This document shows, piece after piece, positions 47,321 through 59,707 of a stretch of 64,000 bases of DNA (positions within the stretch are counted from its first letter, which is position 1; every line of letters starts with the position of its first letter). The stretch is from positions 21,083,742 to 21,147,741 of the forward strand of contig OZ024720.1 in assembly GCA_964016875.1 (NCBI GenBank). Direction: 5' to 3'. A model generated the notes under the pieces. It saw only the letters and a program-made list of their open reading frames with translations. It did no database searches and was not told the origin of the DNA. This DNA is from Fallopia convolvulus. Taxonomy: Eukaryota; Streptophyta; Magnoliopsida; Caryophyllales; Polygonaceae. A program made the translations under genes and the position numbers.

Positions 47321-47608
47321 TGATGTCTCTCTATTTGGTGGTGTTTTCATATGTGATTTCCTTTGTAAATATGTTTCTTTTTCCCCTTTTCTTGTGCGTT
47401 TTGTTCCTTTTTAGCTTAGTTCCCGTATTTCTATGAGATTCGGAGACTACGCACCTTTTATGTGTTTTGTAGGTAATATGGCATGAATCAAGGATGGATT
47501 TGAAGGAGGGTCGAGACATGGAGCAAAGGCCGAGTTAAAGCGGGAAAGAGAGAAGCAAGCCATGAAGAAGAACAAGAGAAGCCAACTAAGAAGAAGGTGG
47601 AACGAGGT

Positions 47609-47720
47609 CAGGACCGAGATGCAACAACGTCGGGCCCGACTTTGAAGTTTCCAACCTCGGACCGAGTTGCACAGTACCTCGGGCCCGAGGTTCCTCCGTG
47701 TCGGGCCGAGTCGGTCACCG
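47609..47720 (+). repeat. TCGNNNNCGA palindrome cluster in the LTR of E
   Basis: Units at 47609 (TCAGGACCGA), 47630 (TCGGGCCCGA), 47657, 47679 (TCGGGCCCGA) and 47701, mostly 21-22 bp apart. Repeated in the 3' LTR from 56638. Confidence 0.78.
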
Positions 47721-48483
47721 GACTACTTGGGCTCCAAGGCACGAATTTGTGAACTTCCACTTTTGCCCCTCATTTAATCCATAAAAGGCCCTCTTGTCTT
47801 CTAAGAAGGGGTTCCCTCACACACACAAAAGGGGGGTTCCAAGGGAGCCAAGAGGATACTTGGAGAGCAAGGAGGAAGGAGAAGAGGAGGAAGAGAGAGA
47901 GAATCGGCCAAGGAGGAGGAAGACTTGAGAGGTTTTGTTGATTGTTTAGCTTTGATTTGCTTTGATCTTGTGGATTTGAAAATCCTTGAATTGAATTTGT
48001 GGATTGCTTTAGATTTGAATGAACCCTTGCTTTGTTTTGAGATTGATTATGATGATTGCTTTCTCTTTTGATTTGATTGCTTTCTTTGCTTGTCACATGG
48101 AGTAGATCTCCTTGATCTTGGGTTATGGGGGAAAATCCTAGCTAGGTTTAGTCTAGAAACCCCAATTCCATAGCCTTGAGTGTTTGATCTAAGGAACCCA
48201 CTCTACATCGAGCTACAATTCCTTGCGAAAGTCGGGAATCAAGGCTTGAGATTGGCAAAGTAGCGAAAGTGAACATGTGTCAATCTCAAGACCTTGCTTC
48301 GAAGGGGATTTCCCCATGGATCGAGGTGTAGATGTGGTTGGAACGAGGGCGAAAGCACTCGATCCTAGTCCGATCATCACTCATTGCCTGAATTGGGGTG
48401 GAAAAGCCTTAATCTACTAGGGAAGGAACCCAAAAGCCCAAGATCTACTTTTAAAATCTTTGAGTTCGACATCCCCAGCTACC

Positions 48484-48566
48484 TCGGGCCCGACTTACCC
48501 AGTGTCGGTCCCGACTTCCTCTTGTCGCCAACCTCGGGCCCGACGTGACCTCAGTGTCGGTCCCGA
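48484..48566 (+). repeat. Second palindrome cluster in the LTR of E
   Basis: TCGGGCCCGA (48484) with TCGGTCCCGA (48505), 21 bp apart, then TCGGGCCCGA (48534) with TCGGTCCCGA (48557), 23 bp apart. Repeated in the 3' LTR from 57513. Confidence 0.82.
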
Positions 48567-48737
48567 CTGTTTTCTTTATTTTCCTTTGTTTTATGCTCTC
48601 CTTTCTAGCTTCCTAGTATCTAGGCACATCGATCGAGTAGACTTCCCGAGTGTTCGACACCCACCACGTACTACAACGGGGTCGGGTTATAATTTGTATC
48701 TCTTGACCCTCGCACACCGTGAGAGGCGATCAAAAGA

Positions 48738-48756
48738 ATGGCGCCGTTGCCGGGGA
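48738..48756 (+). promoter_or_regulatory. Primer-binding site of element E
   Basis: TGGCGCCGTTGCCGGGGAA shortly after the LTR end, identical in core to element A. Confidence 0.9.
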
Positions 48757-48884
48757 AGTCTAAGTGCATTGAGTGCCAATTTGGTTAGTTTTTTGTGTTT
48801 TGGTAGTGATTTGGGTGAGGGAATAGCCCAAACCCTTTGTTTGTTTTTGATTTGGTTTGGTTTGTGTTTTTGTTTCATAGGTGT

Positions 48885-51800
48885 ATGCTACTTCGTTCCT
48901 CCCGAGGAACACTTGAGCTTGAGTTTGTGAGTGATCCGGAAAGTATTCTCAAGGAAGCCCGAAGAAGGAAAAAGATGGAGAATCAAGCTCTCCATGTTAA
49001 TGAGGAGTTGGCTCAACTTAGGGCCGAAATGGCTAGATTGCAACTTGAGAGGGACAATCAAGAGGAGGTGGCAAGAAGAGAACGGGAGCAACGGATGAGA
49101 GCCGAGGCTCAACTCAACGCTCTACCCCGGAATGCACGCCAATACATGCATCCGGAGTTGAGGGTCCCCGAGCCGGCTATTGTTCTTCCCGAGGTTGCCA
49201 AGAATTTTGAGATCAAGACGCAATTCATCTCCCTCATCAAGCGTGATCAATTCGAGGGCCGTCCACATGAGTGTCCCATAGAGCACGTCAAACGCTTTGT
49301 GGACATGTGTGAGACGATATCTACCGACGAGGAGACATTGGAGTATGTGCTTCTAAAGGCGTTCAAATGGTCACTTGGGGGCAAGGCCACACATTGGCTC
49401 GAGAGCCAAGCTCCTAGGTCAATCACAACTTGGAAGACATTCTATGATGCTTTCTTGATGAAGTTCTTCCCTCCCTCAAAGACAACCGAGCTAAGAAGGA
49501 AGATTGCAAGCTTTCAACAAGGTCCGAATGAGCCTCTCTTCGAAGCATGGGACCGTTTCAAGGAGATGTTGTGCCAATGTCCTACTCATGGCCAACAACC
49601 ATATGTGCTTCAAGACATCTTTTTCCAAGGCATCAATCCGGTAACGAAGGACAAGCTCAATCTCCACACCGATTGTGGGTTCATAGACTTGACACGAGAT
49701 CAAGCTTGGGAGCTACTTGACAAGCTATCCGATTATGAGGCCATGTATGGGGTGAGTCAAGCTAGCAAGGAGGTGAAAGTTCAAGGTGAAGGTGCAAGGA
49801 AGTTATATGATCCAAAGGGAGAAGACATTGATAGAGATGTGAAGCTCCAATTCCTTGAAGGTGAAGTGAGCAAGCTCAAGAGGCAAGTCCACTACTACAA
49901 GCAAAATGCTAGAGCTTGTGAGGAGTGTGGATCCTTTGCACATGCTACACAAGTTTGTCCGAATGAGAGCCAAGTGCGCTTGGCCGAGCGAATTGAGGAG
50001 GCAAACTATGTTCATGGAAATTTTGGTGGAAGAGGCAACTTCAACAATGGTGGCAATGGCCGGTGGAACAACGGTCAAGCTCAAGGCTACAACAACAATT
50101 TCAACCAAAACGAGCCAAGGGCGCCACCACCACCATATAGACCACCGGGATTCAATGAGTTACAAACATTTGCTCAAGAGATAAGAGATGGGTTCAAGGA
50201 GATGAGGACCCAATTCAATGAGTTTGGTGCATGGAGGAGGCAAGTCGACAATCAATTTGCCCAAATTGCGACTCAAGCCCCGAGAGAGAATGGGAGACTT
50301 CCGGGCCAACCCGAGGAGAATCCTCGAGCTCAAAACAATCAAAATGAAGTCCGGGCAATTGGATTGAGAAGTGGCCGAAACTTACCCGAGCCACACGTGC
50401 CTAAGAAGAATGAAGAGAGTCGGACCAACTTACCCAGCAAGTCGGGTCCGACGTTCCCCGAAGTCGAGCCAGCAAGAAGATCGACTCCTTCACCCCGGAC
50501 CGAGGTCGAGAGCAACTCGGGACCGACGTACACAGACCTCGATCCAACCCCTCTGTCCAGGACCGAGATTCACAACATCGGGCCCGACATGGTGCCCAAG
50601 TCGGTCCATTCAGAAAATGTTGAAATTGAAGTAGGGAAGTCCAAAGAGGTTGATCCGAGCAAGATTCAAGGTGCAACAATTCTCCCATATCCCTCGAAGA
50701 AGCCGAAAGATGATGTTGAGAACAAGTTCAAGAGGTTTCTCAAACTCTTGCAAGGCTTGAACATCTCCATCCCGTTCACCGACGCATTGAGTGAGATGCC
50801 ATCTTATGCCAAGTTTTTAAGGGAGATTTTGAGCAAGAAGAGGTCCATAGTGGAAATGCAAGATGAAGTCAAGACCTTGGAGTTACCACAAAAGCTAGGA
50901 GATCCCGGTCGTTTTGCTATAACCATTGGTGTAGGGTCTCAAAATTTCCAAGCCTTGTGTGATCTTGGAGCAAGCACGAGCATCATTCCTTACACCATAT
51001 GGAAATCCACATCTATGGGTCTCATAGCTCTGGTCAACATGAGGTTAACAATAGCGGATGGGTCGTCCATCGAACCAATTGGTGTCGTCGAGGATTATCC
51101 CGTTTGCATTGAAGGCCACTATGTCCCAATCGACTTTGTTGTAGTAGACATGATAGAAGTGCCGGGTGAACCGATCATACTAGGGAGACCTTTCCTTGCT
51201 ACGGTTGGGGCAATCATTGATGTAAAGAAGGGCCACTTGTCTCTTGACATTGGAGGAAGAGAAATTGAGTTTTTCTTTAGACCAACTTCAAAAGGGACCG
51301 TACATAAAGAAGCTAAGATGATCCAAGTTCCTCTTGGATTGCAATGGGAAGCCATTTCTAAAAAGTCAAGGCCAAGGGAGCTTAGGTTGAAAGCCACCCC
51401 ACCACCTAGAGAAATTGAGATAGAGCGCCAAGGTCTAGCCCTCAATATGATTGAGCATGAGCAATTGGAGGAAAGGATGTCTTACTTGGAGGTGTTCAAG
51501 GCCGAGAAAGAAGAAGTTCAAGCACCACCGGAACCATCTCAAGAACTCAAGGAGCTTCCAAAAGATTTGAGGTACGCATTTCTTGGTCCCAACTCTTCTT
51601 TACCCGTAATCATAAATGCCAACTTGAATGATGAGGATGAGTCTAAGTTGTTGAAGGTTCTAAGAAAACATAGAGGAGCTTTAGGGTATTCACTAGAGGA
51701 ACTAAAGGGAATCTCTCCCTCAATTTGCATGCATAGGATTTATATGGAGGATAACCATAAACCCACTATTGAACCCCAAAGAAGATTAAATCCTAACATG

Positions 51801-54743
51801 AAAGAAGTGGTAAAGAGTGAAATACTTAGGATGTTGGATGCGGGAATTATCTTCCCAATTTCCGATAGCAAGTATGTGAGTCCCGTGCATGTAGTTCCTA
51901 AGAAAGGAGGTTTCACCGTTGTGCAAAATGAAAAGGGAGAAATGATACCTATGAGAACCACAACAAAATGGCGTATGTGTATTGATTACCGTAAGCTTAA
52001 TACCGGCACTCGCAAAGACCATTTTCCTCTTCCTTTCATAGACCAAGTCCTAGAGAGATTAGCACAACATGAATATTTTTGCTACCTTGACGGGTATAGC
52101 GGGTTTTGGCAAATCCCTATTCATCCCGATGATCAAGAGAAGACGACATTCACATGTCCTTATGGGACTTTTGCCTATAGACGCATGTCTTTTGGTTTAT
52201 GTAATGCGCCGGCAACATTTCAAAGATGCATGATGTCCATCTTCTCCAATATGGTTGAGGATATAGTAGAAGTGTTTATGGATGATTTCTCCGTCTACGG
52301 ATCCTCATTTGATGTTTGCTTAGCTAACTTAGACAAGGTTTTGACTAGATGTGAGGAGACTAGCTTGGTGCTTAATTGGGAAAAATGCCACTTTATGGTG
52401 AAGGAGGGCATAGTACTAGGACACCTAGTTTCTAGTAGGGGGATAGAGGTAGATAGAGCTAAAGTTGAAATAATTGAAAAACTACCTCCCCCCTCTTGTG
52501 TTCGTGATGTTAGGAGTTTCTTAGGTCATGCAGGATTTTATAGACGGTTCATCAAGGATTTTTCTAAAATTGCAAAACCATTGTCTAACCTCTTGATGAA
52601 GGATGTGCCCTTTGTATTTTCCGAGGATTGCATGAGTTCTTTTTGTAGGTTGAGAGATGCCTTGATCTCGGCTCCAATAATGGCGGCACCCGATTGGAAT
52701 CTTCCATTCGAGGTGATGTGTGATGCTAGTGATTTCGCCGTAGGGGCCGTCCTTGGGCAAAGGAAGGATGGAAAGTTGCATGCCATTTACTACGCAAGCA
52801 AAACTTTGGATGAAACTCAGTGCAATTACACAACAACGGAGAAAGAGTTTCTTGCGATAGTGTTTGCATTTGAGAAATTCCGTTCATATCTTGTGGGATC
52901 AAAGGTGGTAGTCTTCACAGACCATGCGGCAATCAAATACCTCATGAAGAAGAAAGATGCAAAGCCGAGGTTTCTAAGGTGGATGCTCCTTCTCCAAGAG
53001 TTTGACCATGAGATCAAGGACAAAACCGGTGCGGAAAACGTGGTAGCGGATCATCTATCCCGTTTGCCCATCGAGTACATGTTGGAAATGGAGGATGGTA
53101 TGACTATAGATGATTCAAGAGCGGATGAAGTTCTCATGAGCGGAAGGGAGGAAAGGAAGGGTGGATCGACGAACCAAGTACGTCGGTCCCGAGGTTCAGA
53201 ACATTGGACCGAAGGCAAGGCAAGTGCGAGTGAGTCGGGACCGAGTACTTCAACATCGGGCCCGAGGCAGCTGCGTGTCTGCGAAGCTGGACCGGCGTCT
53301 AACCATGTCGGGCCCGGTATACTTCAATGTCGGTCCGTGGAAGAAAGTAAGTTTCCTAGCTCGATTTCCATTTCTTCTCGTTCTAAATTGATTGATTCTT
53401 TCTCTCCCACTGGCCTTCTTTCTATTAGTGCCGTAAGATGAGGGGTTTCCCCCTGGTTTGCGGATTTTGCTAACTTTGCCGTAGGGGGAGTGATCCCACC
53501 AAATTTGTCTTATCAAGCTAGGAAGAAATTCTTACATGATGCTAGACAATACTTTTGGGATGATCCATATCTCTACAAGGAAGGGCGTGATCAAATCTAT
53601 AGACGGTGTGTGTCAAGTGAAGAGGTTGAGAGCATAATTCACCATTGCCATTCCTTGCCTACGGGAGGTCACGCTAAGAGTTCCAAAACCACCTCAAAAA
53701 TTCTTCAATGTGGTTATTATTGGCCAACCATGTTCAAGGATGTGCATGATTATGTAAGGAAGTGTGAGGAGTGCCAAAGAGAGGGGAACCTATCAAGGAG
53801 GAATGAGACTCCTCAAACTGGCATTCTAGAAGTTGAGTTATTTGATGTATGGGGTATTGACTTCATGGGACCATTTCCCACATCGGGGCCTTACAAGTAC
53901 ATCTTGGTAGCCGTGGACTATGTTTCAAAATGGGTGGAGGCCATACCAACAAGAACCAATGATGCTAAGGTGGTGATGAAGTTTTTGAAAAGCAACATTT
54001 TTGCAAGGTTTGGTGTGCCTAGGGTTCTCATAAGTGATGGCAGACCTCATTTCATTGAGAGGTGCTTCGAAAATGTGTTGATTAAGTATGGGGTGTCTCA
54101 TCGAGTTGCTACTCCTTATCATCCTCAAACAAGAGGGCAAGTCGAGGTGTCAAACCGTCAAATCAAGGCTATCTTGGAGAAGACCGTATCTCGATCAAGG
54201 AAAGATTGGGCCTCTAAGCTCGATGATGCACTTTGGGCTTATAGAACCGCCTTCAAGACACCTTTGGGAACTACACCCTTCAATCTAGTTTATGGCAAGG
54301 CATGTCATCTTCCGGTAGAGCTTGAGCACAAGGCGAAATGGGCACTCAAAGAGATGAATTGGGATATCAACTTGGCCGGTGAGAAAAGGTTTCTAGAACT
54401 TCATGAGTTGGGGGAATTGAGGTTGAAGGCCTATGAGAACTCCAAGCTATACAAAGAGAAGACCAAGAAGTGGCATGATAGGAAGTTAATTCCAAAGACC
54501 TATCAAACCGGTGACAAGGTTCTCCTTTTCAATTCAAGGCTTAAACTTTTCCCCGGGAAGTTAAGGACTAGGTGGAGCGGACCATTTGTGGTCCACCGTA
54601 TCTATGCTCATGGTGCGGTGGACTTGGTTGATGAACAAGGACATATTTTCAAAGTGAATGGTCATCGAGTGAAGAAGTTCTATGACAGGGACGGTCCAAA
54701 CGAAGAAGTTAGAGCCTCATGGGCTCTCGTCCTCGCCGATTGA
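48885..54743 (+). CDS. Athila-type gag-pol polyprotein, one in-frame stop
   Basis: ATG 48885 is chosen because it aligns with the gag start of element A; the frame is open 48 bases further upstream. It encodes gag; a CCHC knuckle CEECGSFAHATQVC (about 49917-49958); a proline-rich linker with palindrome repeats; protease DLGAS (about 50961); reverse transcriptase with FMDD (about 52278); RNase H (DASDF, about 52717); and integrase with an HHCC finger (about 53640-53780) and catalytic D, D, E near 53855, 54033 and 54138. The only break is TGA at 53439-53441, between RNase H and integrase, in the same frame. About 300 bp before it look like an added linker (about 53130-53430). It would supply all enzymes for copying if the stop is suppressed or spliced out. 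Confidence 0.92.
50420..50610 (+). repeat. Palindrome cluster in the gag-protease linker of E
   Basis: TCGGNNC-type units at about 50420, 50442, 50464, 50494, 50517, 50557, 50578 (perfect TCGGGCCCGA) and 50601, spaced mainly 21-23 bp. Same location as the array in element A. Confidence 0.72.
53183..53339 (+). repeat. Palindrome cluster in the RNase H-integrase linker of E
   Basis: Units at 53183, 53203, 53234, 53256 (TCGGGCCCGA), 53308 and 53330; the last two pairs are 22 bp apart. Confidence 0.7.
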
Positions 54744-56334
54744 TCCTATATATGCCATTGAAGAATAAGAAATTGTGAGCTTTTCATACTCTTCTCTCTT
54801 GCTTTTAAGTTTTGATTTCCTTGTTTGATGGGGACATCAAAAATTTTAAGTATGGGGTGGGGGTAAGTGTGTTCATGATTTCACTTGTTTATGTTTGTTT
54901 ATTATTTTGAGGATATTTAGTTGGTGTTTCTAGTTTGTAAAAACAACAAAAAGATTTTGTGTTTTGTAGGTTTTGGACTAGAAATTCCCATCTTAGATTG
55001 CCAAAATAAAAGCTAATGATGATGTGAGCATGTAAATTCCTTTGCATATTTTTGGATAGTTTAGCCTCTAAAATGATGTTGCTTTTGATGCGATCATGAT
55101 ATCTTGCTTGTTTTATTGAGCATGTGAGTTCTGGGATGAGTTCTTATGCAACTAAGTATGAGTGACCCTTGTGAGATTGATTTTTGGCCATTTTAGGGAT
55201 GCTTGATCATATTTGCATATCCCTCATTCTTCTTGTGTGATTAGCTCATTCATGCTTAGTAAAACTTGCTATTGCGGTGTTTACCTATTTTCCAAGACCG
55301 TCATGAGAATTGTCTTAGCATGGTCACATTGATTTTGAACTTTATTCTTCTAGTCACATAAATGTTCCATATCCTACCATGAAGTTAATCCTTTGTTTGT
55401 AGCCCCGTTCTAGCCTAAGCCTTTGTTTGAAACTCCTCAAAAATATTATTCCTAGCCTTATATGACTTGACCCTTATGGGATTGGACTTTAGAAGAGAAG
55501 TTTGGATTGTATTTGAAGAGTTGAGATTCTCTTGGGTTTAAGGGCAAAGAATGGTGTTATGAATCATGTGGGTAGTGCATCTTTGTTGTACAAAAATGAA
55601 AAAAGAAAGAAAAGAAAGAAAGAAAATGTTGGAAATGTAAGGTGGAATAAAGCAAAGAGCTTAAGTGAAGAAAATGGTGCGACCGAGTTACAAGCAACAT
55701 CGGGCCCGATGTCATAAGAAAGTCGGTCCAAATGTAGAAAGTGTTGAAAATCCAACAAAAAGCATAAGAGCAAAGATGAAGTGGAATGATAAGTGAAATT
55801 TCGGGTTGGAAGGAAAATGTTAAGTCTTTTTGGTGAGTGTGAAAGTAATTGTGGGATTTGGTGAAATTGGTGAGAGTTTAGTTTGTTCAATCCCTATTAT
55901 AAGCACCACAAGACCAAATAATTCCCACCTTGAGAAATACCAAAAGCCCCATTACAACCCGGCCGAATGGAACCTCTTTGAGGACCTCCATTGAGCCAAG
56001 TTCGAAAATTCTTTGTGTACTTTGCATTAGGCATCTCTAGGTGGAGGAATTGGTGATATTAGCTTCAATAGTAAAGTCCTTACTTGCATGATTTTTGAGC
56101 TTGAGTGTTCATTGCTAAACCCAAACACATGATGAGTGATACACATTCACATATCCCTAAAGTGAGGCTTAGTTGCATTGACTTTATTCCTTGGAACACT
56201 TAATCACGTGTGATGATGTAATCTTGCTTAAATATCGATCACTTGTGCTTAAAACGTGTATTCATACGAGGCTTTACTTGAAGATTATGTTTCGGTCTTG
56301 CTTACATTGTTATTGCTTGAGGACAAGCAAGTTT
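54744..56334 (+). other. 3' non-coding spacer of element E
   Basis: No gene. Contains the polypurine core AAGTATGGGGT at 54848 and a TCGGGCCCGA at about 55700. Similar in layout to 6466-8178 of element A. Confidence 0.7.
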
Positions 56335-56349
56335 AAGTATGGGGTATTT
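56335..56349 (+). promoter_or_regulatory. Polypurine tract of element E
   Basis: AAGTATGGGGTATTT immediately before the LTR start. Confidence 0.88.
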
Positions 56350-57761
56350 TGATGTCTCTCTATTTGGTGGTGTTTTCATATGTGATTTCCTTTGTAAATA
56401 TGTTTCTTTTTCCCCTTTTCTTGTGCGTTTTGTTCCTTTTTAGCTTAGTTCCCGTATTTCTATGAGATTCGGAGACTACGCACCTTTTATGTGTTTTGTA
56501 GGTAATATGGCATGAATCAAGGATGGATTTGAAGGAGGGTCGAGACATGGAGCAAAGGCCGAGTTAAAGCGGGAAAGAGAGAAGCAAGCCATGAAGAAGA
56601 ACAAGAGAAGCCAACTAAGAAGAAGGTGGAACGAGGTCAGGACCGAGATGCAACAACGTCGGGCCCGACTTTGAAGTTTCCAACCTCGGACCGAGTTGCA
56701 CAGTACCTCGGGCCCGAGGTTCCTCCGTGTCGGGCCGAGTCGGTCACCGGACTACTTGGGCTCCAAGGCACGAATTTGTGAACTTCCACTTTTGCCCCTC
56801 ATTTAATCCATAAAAGGCCCTCTTGTCTTCTAAGAAGGGGTTCCCTCACACACACAAAAGGGGGGTTCCAAGGGAGCCAAGAGGATACTTGGAGAGCAAG
56901 GAGGAAGGAGAAGAGGAGGAAGAGAGAGAGAATCGGCCAAGGAGGAGGAAGACTTGAGAGGTTTTGTTGATTGTTTAGCTTTGATTTGCTTTGATCTTGT
57001 GGATTTGAAAACCCTTGAATTGAATTTGTGGATTGCTTTGGATTTGAATGAACCCTTGCTTTGTTTTGAGATTGATTATGATGATTGCTTTCTCTTTTGA
57101 TTTGATTGCTTTCTTTGCTTGTCACATGGAGTAGATCTCCTTGATCTTGGGTTATGGGGGAAAACCCTAGCTAGGTTTAGGCTAGAAACCCCAATTCCAT
57201 AGCCTTGAGTGTTTGATCTAAGGAACCCACTCTACATCGAGCTACAATTCCTTGCGAAAGTCGGGAATCAAGGCTTGAGATTGGCAAAGTAGCGAAAGTG
57301 AACATGTGTCAATCTCAAGACCTTGCTTCGAAGGGGATTTCCCCATGGATCGAGGTGTAGATGTGGTTGGAACGAGGGCGAAAGCACTCGATCCTAGTCC
57401 GATCATCACTCATTGCCTGAATTGGGGTGGAAAAGCCTTAATCTACTAGGGAAGGAACCCAAAAGCCCAAGATCTACTTTTAAAATCTTTGAGTTCGACA
57501 TCCCCAGCTACCTCGGGCCCGACTTACCCAGTGTCGGTCCCGACTTCCTCTTGTCGCCAACCTCGGGCCCGACGTGACCTTAGTGTCGGTCCCGACTGTT
57601 TTCTTTATTTTCCTTTGTTTTATGCTCTCCTTTCTAGCTTCCTAGTATCTAGGCACATCGATCGAGTAGACTTCCCGAGTGTTCGACACCCACCATGTAC
57701 TACAACGGGGTCGGGTTATAATTTGTATCTCTTGACCCTCGCACACCATGAGAGGCGATCA
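56350..57761 (+). repeat. 3' LTR of element E
   Basis: 1412 bp, same length as the 5' LTR, about seven differences. Confidence 0.95.
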
Positions 57762-58024
57762 ATTGGTCCCGTGGCTTATCGCTTGCCGTTGCCCGCAAAT
57801 GCCAAGATTCATAATGTCTTTCATGTCTCTTTATTACGTCCTTACATTCCAAATGGTACGTGCCAGTTCAGTTTGCATTCCCCAAGGATTTTATGCATGA
57901 TCAGCCACTCTCTAGGCCAGTGCGTGCCATTGACAAACGCCAGGTGCTCGTAAATGGTGTTCCTCGCATTGAGTGTCTACTAGTATGGAAAGATGGCTCG
58001 GCGAGTGATGCCTCTTGGGAACCG
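57762..58024 (+). pseudogene. Integrase C-terminus and chromodomain of D (right part)
   Basis: Continues the GPF/Y-type module from 47320 (NVFHVSLLRPY, 57807-57845). After a frame change it shows a chromodomain-like end (VLVNGV..., LVWKDGSASDASWEPL, about 57945-58024). Chromodomains guide integration of chromoviruses to chromatin in known cases. Confidence 0.75.
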
Positions 58025-58031
58025 CTTTACG

Positions 58032-58140
58032 GTTCGTGATCGTCGTCCTCCAGATCGCTTTACGGTTCGGGATCGGCCGTTCCTTCTATATTCTCCAATT
58101 CAATGTGTTAACTTGATACTGACTAATACGGTTTATATCA
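58032..58140 (+). repeat. 3' LTR remnant of chromovirus D
   Basis: Start and end segments match the 5' LTR, but about 220 bp of its middle are missing. Confidence 0.65.
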
Positions 58141-59405
58141 AAGGGAAGTTAAGAACCCACTGATTCCTAAATCTAAGCGCAGGACAAAGACTGGGCAATC
58201 CGATTCTGTTTTGTCAAAAGATCGACTCTAGGTCCCATGTTCCAAGCAGCTTTTGCCGATAAAGGGAGTTCCAAGAGTAAGTATTCTTCTATGTTGTTTA
58301 CTTGTTGTCGAAAGATGTCTCTCTCTTTTTTTGTCTTAGTGTTTTCTTTTCCTCATGATAGTCATTTGCAGTTCCATTAGGTTTAGATGCCCATGTCTTA
58401 GAGTGTGAGGCGTGTAGGAAAATCTTTTCTTTACCCGAGGGGAGGAGAACATATCGGAAGTCCGCAGATTTAGTGCACGAAGGTGAGTCGAGCAACAAAA
58501 CAACAACCCTTTCAATTAGAAATTTTTAATATTAAGTCGGCCATTTTGCTTATATGTCGCCTCCATATTTTAAAAAATAATAATATTTATTTTTAACTCC
58601 ATCTTATATTTAAAAAATAATAATTATTCATGTTAGACTATATATATACACTAAATAATAGACTATTTTAACACATGTCAGCCTCACATTCATTTTGCTT
58701 ATATGTCGCCTCCATATTCAATTCGCCTAGGTGATGCTACATCATCAATATTCTTAAAAACAATTCAATACTTATTTTAATAAAAAATATTTATAACCAT
58801 TTGGTTTTCTTATATAGATTTGTTACAATAAAAAGTAAATCTTAAATTCATTCTAATCTCATTTCTATTTAATTAGTTACACATTTTATTAATTAATATA
58901 TATTTCATGTCATAATGAACAAAATTATGTAAACTTTCATTAACTTTTTAATATTTATGTATAGTTTTTTATTTAAACATATATGTAAAAATTCATTTCC
59001 TCTTAGTAAAGGAAAAAATACATTAATGAGTCTTAGATTAAAACAAATAATTTATTTAAAAAAACTATTTATAATAGAACATATATGTATAGATTGTTCA
59101 TATTCACCTAAAAAATTAAATTAATTTTTTTTAAAATAAATTAATATTGGAAACATGGTCGTCGTCCATGTGATCAATATTATTTTAGATATATGTCAAT
59201 TTTATTTCACCTTTTAAATTAAATTTATATTATGTATTTATCTTTAAAAGAAGTTTATCTTATGATTATGGGCCCACTTTATATTAACATGATTCTTTAT
59301 TAATACATAAATGAATTAGAAATTCCTTTTTTGAATCTTTTTATGTAAGCTAATAATTGTGTAAATAATCATTTTGGGAAATATAAAATACAATTAATTA
59401 TAGGA
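58141..59405. other. Flank of D: short coding-like piece, then AT-rich DNA
   Basis: 58145-58230 is basic and coding-like and could continue the old ORF left of D. The rest is AT-rich, with a GCTTATATGTCGCCTCCATA phrase repeated at about 58550 and 58697. Confidence 0.3.
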
Positions 59406-59415
59406 TCTATTTGTA

Positions 59416-59697
59416 GAGTTTGGTTCAAATGAAACAAACTCTTATCCTAAAACGAACTCTTATCCTAAAACGAATGCACTTTTTGTAGTTAGTAGTGCAT
59501 TTTTCATACTTCGGAGTGCACTTTTTCGCATTTGTACTTTTCGTACTTTTTAGTGCACTTTTCAAAAAAATTTAGTGCACTTTTTCGTAATGCACTTTTT
59601 TGTATTTTTCAATGCACTTTTATATGAAAAGTGCATTACTAACTCTGAAAAGTGCATTCGTTTTAGGATAAGAGTTTGTTTCATTTGAACCAAACTC
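59416..59697. mobile_element. Mutator-type MITE with 10-bp target duplication
   Basis: 282 bp with inverted ends of about 60 bp starting GAGTTTGGTTCAAATGAAAC, flanked by TCTATTTGTA (59406-59415 and 59698-59707). The left arm has an extra copy of CTCTTATCCTAAAACGAA. One end of a relative survives at 12310-12345. Confidence 0.85.
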
Positions 59698-59707
59698 TCT
59701 ATTTGTA

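Larger units (their letters stand above)
47321..48732 (+). repeat. 5' LTR of element E
   Basis: TGATGTCTC...GCGATCA. CATAAAAGG (about 47780) is a candidate TATA region. Confidence 0.95.
47321..57761 (+). mobile_element. Athila-type LTR retrotransposon E, young and nearly intact
   Basis: 10,441 bp with ATTGG duplicated at 47316-47320 and 57762-57766. The LTRs are both 1412 bp and differ at about seven sites by eye (roughly 0.5 %), five of them C/T-type changes. It has a tRNA-Asp primer site, one gag-pol frame with a single stop, a long 3' spacer and a polypurine tract. There is no env-like ORF. It is the youngest datable insertion here. Confidence 0.95.
42245..58140 (+). mobile_element. Decayed chromovirus (Ty3/gypsy) D, split by element E
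   Basis: Left part 42245-47320, right part 57762-58140, separated by element E and its ATTGG duplication. The left LTR ends GTATCA at 42607 before a TGGTGCTTTCATCG primer site. The right LTR remnant ends TATCA at 58140 and has lost most of its middle. The coding part runs gag, protease, RT, RNase H, integrase and chromodomain, with many stops and shifts. Confidence 0.85.

Noticed and set aside
47770..48096. Minus-strand ORFs inside the LTRs of E (also at 56799-57125)
   Set aside because: Present identically in both LTRs, antisense, and without coding features.
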